This document shows, one piece after another, positions 42,419 through 47,605 of a stretch of DNA of 47,605 nucleotides. A program made the translations under genes and the position numbers. The notes under the pieces are model-generated. The model ran no database searches. It was not told the origin of the DNA and saw nothing but the letters and a program-made list of their open reading frames with translations. This DNA is from JBMNQI01 sp050944055 (GTDB lineage Bacteria; Bacillota; Clostridia; Oscillospirales; Oscillospiraceae). Position 1 is the stretch's first letter, and each line of letters opens with the position of its first letter. The stretch lies in assembly GCA_050944055.1 (NCBI GenBank), contig JBMNQI010000009.1:1-47605 (forward strand). Direction: 5' to 3'.

Positions 42419-44296
42419 ATGGACGAATCCATGTTTAAGAATGTTGTCGTAGTCGAAGAGACAAAGAGGCAAAACGGTCTGGAGGTTGAGGAGGGAAGCT
42501 TCTGGAAGGCCCCGGAGGGCAAGAATCTCACAATGACTGTCAACGGGGTAGGCAAGACGCCCTTCCCCGGCAGGTACGAGGGCGATGTCGTTCTCACGGT
42601 CTCAGACGAGTACAAGCGCGACACCGTTCGCTTTGGTAATGCGGAGACCAACAGCTTCCGCTGTGCCGTGGTCATCAACGACGGCAAATACAGCCCCGAG
42701 TGCTCTGTTCCCGCTATCGTGCAGCGGGGCACGGTCACGGACACGGAGGCCAACGATATCCTGATCGTTAGCGACGAGTGGGATTTTAACGGCGTCTATG
42801 TCGGCGGCGACGGGGACTATACCATAAACCGTGCGACGATCATTCTAAACGGCGACGGCACGGACGATTTCGTCGGCAAGGGCGCGGGCGTGGCTGTGAC
42901 CGGCACCGGCACGCTGACGATCAATGATTCCACGATCCTGACAAACGGCATCACACGCGGCGCGGCCTACACCGGCGGCAACGGCACGTTGGTGGCTAAC
43001 GACTGTTATTTCCGCATGACAACCTATGAACCGGACGAGATGCAGAAGAAAATCGCGAAGGAGAATATGCGCATGATCGCGCCGCCCTGGATGATGGGCA
43101 TTGCCGGCCGCGGCCGCACGACGAATATCGCCGGTATGGGCACCTCCTATTATAACCGCTGCCATGTGATCTCCGATTCCTGGGGCGTTCTCTCTGTTGA
43201 CGGCGCCTGCGTCAACCGGATGTATGTCAAGGACAGTTATCTCGAGATCAAGGGTGAGAGCGGGTACGGCGTTTTCGCGATTGCGGATGACGTGATGTTC
43301 GATTATAAAGGCCTCGGCGAGCCGGGCTGCTGGGATGTCATCGACCACTCCCTGGTGGAGGTCCCGGATTATGCGATCATCATGTCCAACGGTACGGCCG
43401 GCAGCGAGTTTAAAAACGGCTCAATCATCCGTTCAAAAAAGAATGCGGCCCTGATTTTCCGCAACTGCGGCACACTGAAGGTCAACAGCAAAACGGTTGT
43501 GGAGACGGACAAGACCTGCTTTGTCGTCAAGGGATCCAATGCCCGCGTTGAGGTGGACGATGCGATCCTCCGTCCGAAGAACGGTATCCTGTATACCGTG
43601 ATGGGCAACGACGACGTCGGCATGGGCGGTACGCGCTTTATCGTGCCGGTCGGCCAGGTAGATACACCCATCGAGGGACGTGATCTGGCAAATGCGGATC
43701 CGGGCGAGGATTGCTTCTTCTTGATCTCCAACATGGAGACGGCCGGCAACATTTTCAATGCGACGACAAATCTGAAGCCCAATATGGATACCGACTCCCC
43801 GATGGCATTAGGCGGCCCTCCGGCGGGCGAGCGCCCTGAGGGAATGTTCCCGGCTCCGCCGGAAGGAGCTCCCGGTGATGCCCCTCCGCCGATCATGATC
43901 CCTTCGGATACGCAGGTGCGCGGCTTCCTGGGCGACGATCTGCAGGGCGTGAAAAACCTGGAGATCAAGCTGGTCAATGCCAAGGTCACCGGCGTGATCT
44001 CATCTGCTGCTGCAAAATACCGCGACGGGCTGGAGATCATCACGGAGGAGAACTGGCAGGAGATCGGCAATATCACCGAGACCCCGGCCCCGGCGATCAA
44101 CAACGGCACGATCCTGTCCCTGGACAAGGATTCCGTATGGATCGTTACCGGCACAAGTTATCTGACCAGCCTGACGATTGAAGATGGCGCGCAGATCCTG
44201 GGCGCGGAAGGCAAGGCCGCTTCGATCACAGCGGACGGAAAGCCCGTTGCCGGGCCCGGCCGCTATGATGGTAAGATCGTTGTGTCTGTGCAGTGA
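42419..44296 (+). CDS. Right-handed beta-helix protein B, paralog of protein A, no signal peptide
   Basis: 625 aa, unknown function. It shares with protein A the N-terminal module (GLEVEEGSFWKAPEGKNLTM, then GRYEGDVVLTV), the FNGVYVGGDGDYTINRA region, GWGVLSVDG, CFVVKGSNARVEVDDA, PVGQVDTPIEGRDLANA, and a C-terminal module (WIVTGTSYLTSLTIEDGAQI, then GRYDGKIVVSV). Protein B has a Pro/Gly-rich insert (about 460-500; GGPPAGERPEGMFPAPPEG) that A lacks. No signal or membrane segment. ATG 42419 follows GAAGAAGGG by about 8 nt. It sits 24 bp after the MFS gene and 17 bp before the first flavoprotein, so it is in the same transcription unit. Confidence 0.75.
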   Translation: MDESMFKNVVVVEETKRQNGLEVEEGSFWKAPEGKNLTMTVNGVGKTPFPGRYEGDVVLTVSDEYKRDTVRFGNAETNSFRCAVVINDGKYSPECSVPAIVQRGTVTDTEANDILIVSDEWDFNGVYVGGDGDYTINRATIILNGDGTDDFVGKGAGVAVTGTGTLTINDSTILTNGITRGAAYTGGNGTLVANDCYFRMTTYEPDEMQKKIAKENMRMIAPPWMMGIAGRGRTTNIAGMGTSYYNRCHVISDSWGVLSVDGACVNRMYVKDSYLEIKGESGYGVFAIADDVMFDYKGLGEPGCWDVIDHSLVEVPDYAIIMSNGTAGSEFKNGSIIRSKKNAALIFRNCGTLKVNSKTVVETDKTCFVVKGSNARVEVDDAILRPKNGILYTVMGNDDVGMGGTRFIVPVGQVDTPIEGRDLANADPGEDCFFLISNMETAGNIFNATTNLKPNMDTDSPMALGGPPAGERPEGMFPAPPEGAPGDAPPPIMIPSDTQVRGFLGDDLQGVKNLEIKLVNAKVTGVISSAAAKYRDGLEIITEENWQEIGNITETPAPAINNGTILSLDKDSVWIVTGTSYLTSLTIEDGAQILGAEGKAASITADGKPVAGPGRYDGKIVVSVQ

Positions 44297-44313
44297 GCAA
44301 AAGGAGAAGCAGT

Positions 44314-45834
44314 ATGAGTCATTATGTCAGGGAGATCAGCAGTGATCTTGTTGTGATCGGCGGGGGCGGCGGCGGCCTCGTCGCAGCTGTCCGAGCTGCT
44401 CAACAGAGCGGGAAAAAGGTCGTACTGCTGGAAAAGACCAAGCGTCTGGGCGGCAGTGCCTCCATGGCCGTGTGCATGCGGACCTTCGAGAGCAAATGGC
44501 AGGAAAAACGCGGACTGGACAGCCATACGCTGGACTACATCCGAGCCATGCAGGACCAGATGCAATGGAAGGTCGATCCGAAGCTGGCCTGGAACTCCGT
44601 GATGGCCACGGGCAAATTTGTGGACTGGGCGATGGAGCTGGACCCTTCGCTGGACGACAAGTTTTTCCCGGGAACCTATATGTTCGGCATCCAGGATATT
44701 GAGCCGGTCGGCCCTCAGACAGACCGCAAGTCTCCCAAGGGGCTTGGCGCGCTGTTCATGGAGACGATGGAGAACAACTGCAAAAACTTTGGCGTTGAGG
44801 TCCTTACAGAGCATCCGGCAGTCGATGTGGAGGTGGAAAACGGGAAGATCACCGCTGTGATCGCCGAGGGACCGGAAGGCGAGATTCGTGTGACCTGCCG
44901 TGCCTGTATCATCGCAACCGGCAGCTGGATTAATAACACGAAGGTCGTTGAACGTGTCTGTCCCGAATACCTGGACGCCTGGACACCCCAGACGCCGCAT
45001 TCAGCTCCCTATCTTACCGGCGATGCGATCGATTTTGCAGAGAAGGTCGGCGCGTTTGTCGACTACGACAATTTCGTTTTCCGCTTTATGGGCGATATGA
45101 CGCTGGCCCGCGCGGAGCTCATGCGCGCGATGATGAACAGCAATTACCCCATCACCGTCAATCTGAACGGCAAGCGTTTCTGCAGCGAGCCGTTGTCACG
45201 TCTCGGCGCCTTTGAGGATGGCCCCATCCAGTTCCGCCAGCCTCACGCAACGAGCTTCCGCATTTTTGATACAAACATCCTGACAGCGGCATTTAGGCAG
45301 GGGAATCTGATCAAACATAATTATGATGAGCGGATGCTAGACTATCTACCGAAGGTGGCGAGCGATGAGGCCGGACTGCAGAAGCAGCTTGAGGAGGCTT
45401 TCGCCGGCCAGGACGCCGGCAAGGAGATTTTCCGCGCCGATACGCTGGAGGAGCTGGCCGCAATGACCGGCATCGACAGAAATGGTCTGTTGGAGACCGT
45501 TCGGGTCTATAACGAGAGTTGTGAAAACGGCGTGGACTGGGAATTTGTCAGGCCGACGGATAGTCTGGTGCCGCTGGTCGAGGGACCGTATTACGCGATC
45601 AGGATCGCAGCGGCGACGGACGGCGCTTTCGGCGGCATTCTCGTAAACGCAGATATGCAGGCTTACAAGGCCGATAAGAGCGGCCTTGTCGAGGGCCTGT
45701 TCGCTGTGGGCGATTTCACCTGCGGCCGCTATGCGGTCATCGGCGGACTCAAGCGCCAGATCCTCAATGACCTGGCCTGGGCCTTCGCCAGCGGTTTCAT
45801 TGCGGGCAACAAGGCCGCTGAGTACATCAAATAG
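44314..45834 (+). CDS. FAD-dependent fumarate-reductase-like oxidoreductase 1
   Basis: Soluble FAD_binding_2 flavoprotein, 506 aa. FAD motif DLVVIGGGGGGLVAAVRAA (about 11-29) followed by VVLLEKTKRLGG, and a C-terminal FAD contact GLFAVGDFTCGRYAVIGG. The usual fumarate-reductase signature (HGANRLGGNA type, with the catalytic Arg) is absent. No heme, FMN-binding or Tat motif, so it is cytoplasmic and needs an outside electron donor. ATG 44314 is chosen (AAAGGAG 8 nt upstream); a GTG at 44293 only adds seven residues. I found no ATA Ile codon in this gene, unlike core genes of the window. Confidence 0.85.
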   Translation: MSHYVREISSDLVVIGGGGGGLVAAVRAAQQSGKKVVLLEKTKRLGGSASMAVCMRTFESKWQEKRGLDSHTLDYIRAMQDQMQWKVDPKLAWNSVMATGKFVDWAMELDPSLDDKFFPGTYMFGIQDIEPVGPQTDRKSPKGLGALFMETMENNCKNFGVEVLTEHPAVDVEVENGKITAVIAEGPEGEIRVTCRACIIATGSWINNTKVVERVCPEYLDAWTPQTPHSAPYLTGDAIDFAEKVGAFVDYDNFVFRFMGDMTLARAELMRAMMNSNYPITVNLNGKRFCSEPLSRLGAFEDGPIQFRQPHATSFRIFDTNILTAAFRQGNLIKHNYDERMLDYLPKVASDEAGLQKQLEEAFAGQDAGKEIFRADTLEELAAMTGIDRNGLLETVRVYNESCENGVDWEFVRPTDSLVPLVEGPYYAIRIAAATDGAFGGILVNADMQAYKADKSGLVEGLFAVGDFTCGRYAVIGGLKRQILNDLAWAFASGFIAGNKAAEYIK

Positions 45835-45856
45835 TATCCCAAGTTTACTTCTGTAG

Positions 45857-45874
45857 GCCGTCGTTATCGACGGC
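45857..45874 (+). other. Small intercistronic hairpin
   Basis: GCCGTCG/CGACGGC stem with TTAT loop in the 88-bp gap between the two flavoprotein genes. Confidence 0.4.
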
Positions 45875-45922
45875 GGCGCATAGTTTACAGCCAGATGAAA
45901 ACTGATAAAAGGAGGAATTGCT

Positions 45923-47554
45923 ATTAGCTGGAGAACACCACCTGTCCCCATTAAATCCGAGCAGATTGCAAAAACCCTCGAAGCGGAGATCGTCGTCGTG
46001 GGCCTGGGCTATGCCGGCACCGCCGCTTTCCGCGGCGCGGTGGAGGCCGGCGCGGACACAATTGCGATCGAGTACATGAAAGAAAAGCGGTTCAGTTCTT
46101 ACGGCAGGGATATCGGACATCTGAATTCCAAATTTCTGGAGAGCCGCGGTGTTCCCCATGTGGATGAACTCGAATTCTTTAACGAATGGATGCGGCGCGC
46201 AGGAAACCGTGCAAACCCGGAGCTGGTGATGAAATTTGCCAAGAAATCCGGAGAGGCTTTCGACTGGTTTGTGGACATGATCCCACGGAAGGCTATGGAT
46301 GAGATGGTCCATGTCGCCTTCTGGCCCACCGGCTCAGAAAAATTCAAGGCGGAGGCGCGGGAAAAGGGATATGCCGAACTCAACGGATTCAAATACTGGA
46401 ACGGGACGGCCCAGTTTCCATATGATTATCCCATGGGCTGGAAGGGCTGGCCCACGCTGTCGGATGTCTGCCGTGAAAACCACAAAAAGACCATCGAACA
46501 GGGCGGACGCGCGTTCTTTGGGATCGAGGCCATGCAGTTGGTCAAAGACGGGGATCGCGTGACCGGTGTGATCGGCAAAGACCGGGAGAGCGGCGAATAT
46601 ATCCAATACAACGCCCGTAAAGCGGTTATCCTGGCGGCCGGAGACTTTGCGCATAATCCGGAAATGCTGGAGGAACTGGCCTGCGATATCACTGACCTCC
46701 TGACGCCGGACGAGAAGTATCCCAGAAATCCGGGCAGAAACGGCAGAGGTCACCAAATGGCCGTTTGGGTCGGCGGCAGAATGGAGACAAGGCCTTTGCC
46801 GACAATGGGCGGGAACCAGCTCAATTCCTTCGGGGGAATGTGCAGCTTCGGCGCGGTGTGGCTGGATCGTTTTGGAAAACGCTACTGCAACGAGATCTTT
46901 GGAGCAATGGAGTTTCCGGGTTTGGCAGCCAACCAGACAACCAGGGGTGCCACATGGAGAGTTTATGACATCCACTGCCTGGAGAATGAACTGGCCTGGT
47001 CTGTTCCTGCGCATGCCAGCTTTGATGGCAGCAATCCGGAGTTTGTCGCGCTGCTGGAAAACCTCTTTGAATATGCGCAGACGCATGATGACGGTGTATG
47101 GAACAAGCCCGCCGGCGGCCCGTTCGGGCCGAAGCAGGTTTATTACGGCCGCATTCCGGAGGAACTGGTCAAGAATGCCGGCTTTACCGGAGAACTCGCT
47201 GAAAACGTCATAAACAGCATTCATCGTTACAATGAATTTGCTCGGAACGGCAGAGATGAGGACTTTGGCAGGGACGCCAAGGTTTTGGATCCTCTCACGG
47301 ACATGCTCTTCATAGAGCCCAAAGAGGCCAATGGCTTTGGCGGCATGTTGGTCACGGTCGGTGGCCTTGTTACAGACGCGGATCAGCGCGTCTTGGATCT
47401 GTATTATGAGCGCATTCCCGGCCTGTATGCCACAGGTAACTGCTGCGGCAGACGATTTGGCACGTTGTATTTTACACTGATCGCAGGCGTATCCATCGGC
47501 ATAGCGATAACACTTGGCCGCGAGGCCGGCATTGCAGCAGCGACCTTGGAATAA
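45923..47554 (+). CDS. FAD-dependent fumarate-reductase-like oxidoreductase 2, apparent ATT start
   Basis: Flavoprotein of the same fold, about 543 aa. Reading from ATT 45923, 7 nt after AAAAGGAGG, gives SWRTPPVPIKSEQIAKTLEA and then the first FAD strand EIVVVGLGYAGTAAF. An in-frame TGA at 45896 leaves no ATG, GTG or TTG between it and GTG 45998. Starting at 45998 would cut the FAD-binding strand, so ATT (or an ATG mutated to ATT) is the likely start. The C-terminal FAD contact is GLYATGNCCGRRFGTLYF. It resembles the 20436-22043 protein more than its neighbour. No heme or FMN domain. Confidence 0.8.
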   Translation: MSWRTPPVPIKSEQIAKTLEAEIVVVGLGYAGTAAFRGAVEAGADTIAIEYMKEKRFSSYGRDIGHLNSKFLESRGVPHVDELEFFNEWMRRAGNRANPELVMKFAKKSGEAFDWFVDMIPRKAMDEMVHVAFWPTGSEKFKAEAREKGYAELNGFKYWNGTAQFPYDYPMGWKGWPTLSDVCRENHKKTIEQGGRAFFGIEAMQLVKDGDRVTGVIGKDRESGEYIQYNARKAVILAAGDFAHNPEMLEELACDITDLLTPDEKYPRNPGRNGRGHQMAVWVGGRMETRPLPTMGGNQLNSFGGMCSFGAVWLDRFGKRYCNEIFGAMEFPGLAANQTTRGATWRVYDIHCLENELAWSVPAHASFDGSNPEFVALLENLFEYAQTHDDGVWNKPAGGPFGPKQVYYGRIPEELVKNAGFTGELAENVINSIHRYNEFARNGRDEDFGRDAKVLDPLTDMLFIEPKEANGFGGMLVTVGGLVTDADQRVLDLYYERIPGLYATGNCCGRRFGTLYFTLIAGVSIGIAITLGREAGIAAATLE

Positions 47555-47587
47555 CACACCGAATTTAATAAAGAGAGGAGAATTACA

Positions 47588-47605
47588 ATGAAAAAACTGA
47601 GGACA
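47588..47605 (+). CDS. Start of a further cluster gene, cut by the window end
   Basis: ATG after GAGAGGAG, 33 bp behind the previous stop. Only MKKLRT is visible, a typical basic start of a signal peptide. It might be another solute-binding lipoprotein, but that is a guess. Confidence 0.5.

Noticed and set aside
45998..47554. GTG at 45998 as start of the second flavoprotein
   Set aside because: It would delete the first beta strand of the FAD-binding fold, and no ribosome site precedes it.

Overview
The window looks like chromosome from an anaerobic, spore-forming, butyrate-producing member of the Clostridia (Bacillota), probably a gut Oscillospirales- or Christensenellales-like lineage. The evidence is a SleB-type cortex hydrolase, butyrate kinase, a rubrerythrin, a BlaI/M56 pair, a DacF-type carboxypeptidase, sigmaA-type promoters and AGGAGG ribosome sites. 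Genus cannot be fixed from sequence alone.

Left part (1-11.6 kb), mostly housekeeping: SleB-like hydrolase, MgtE with a long structured leader, a nitroreductase, a fragment of an old-yellow-enzyme (OYE) C-terminal domain, PrmA, a membrane-anchored TPR/LRR protein, a two-component pair followed by an HtrA-type protease, and an APC-family permease. Then comes an SDR - OYE/enoate-reductase-like - butyrate kinase set (11.8-15.8 kb). The first accessory block (16.2-22.0 kb) has a second OYE co-transcribed with a SnoaL/NTF2-fold protein, a divergent LysR regulator, and a fumarate-reductase-like flavoprotein. From 22.3 to 27.5 kb lie a rubrerythrin with rubredoxin domains at both ends, a BlaI repressor with clear operators but a broken M56 sensor, an AT-richer diguanylate cyclase with a periplasmic binding domain, and a decayed serine recombinase beside tRNA-Ser. 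From 27.8 to 33.8 kb it is core again: small membrane protein, pgi, dacF, tRNA-Gly, patatin, membrane protein, HAD phosphatase, and a Met-Glu-Val tRNA operon with a consensus promoter. From 33.9 to 37.6 kb there are gene relics and two LysR regulators.

The most interesting part is 37.6-47.6 kb: six consecutive genes on one strand plus the start of a seventh. They are a beta-helix protein, a lipoprotein solute-binding protein (frameshifted, with no ABC permease or ATPase nearby), an MFS transporter, a second paralogous beta-helix protein, and two fumarate-reductase-like FAD proteins. Ile codon ATA, common in the core genes, is nearly absent here, which suggests horizontal acquisition. The two beta-helix proteins have no signal peptide and carry a related module at both termini. 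The second flavoprotein appears to start with ATT. I infer a regulated unit for uptake and flavin-dependent reduction (possibly respiration) of an unknown small molecule. Substrate and electron donor cannot be read from the sequence.

Overall the window carries two OYE-type reductases plus a fragment, three fumarate-reductase-like flavoproteins, three LysR regulators and a nitroreductase, pointing to an organism specialised in anaerobic reduction of diverse organic acceptors.
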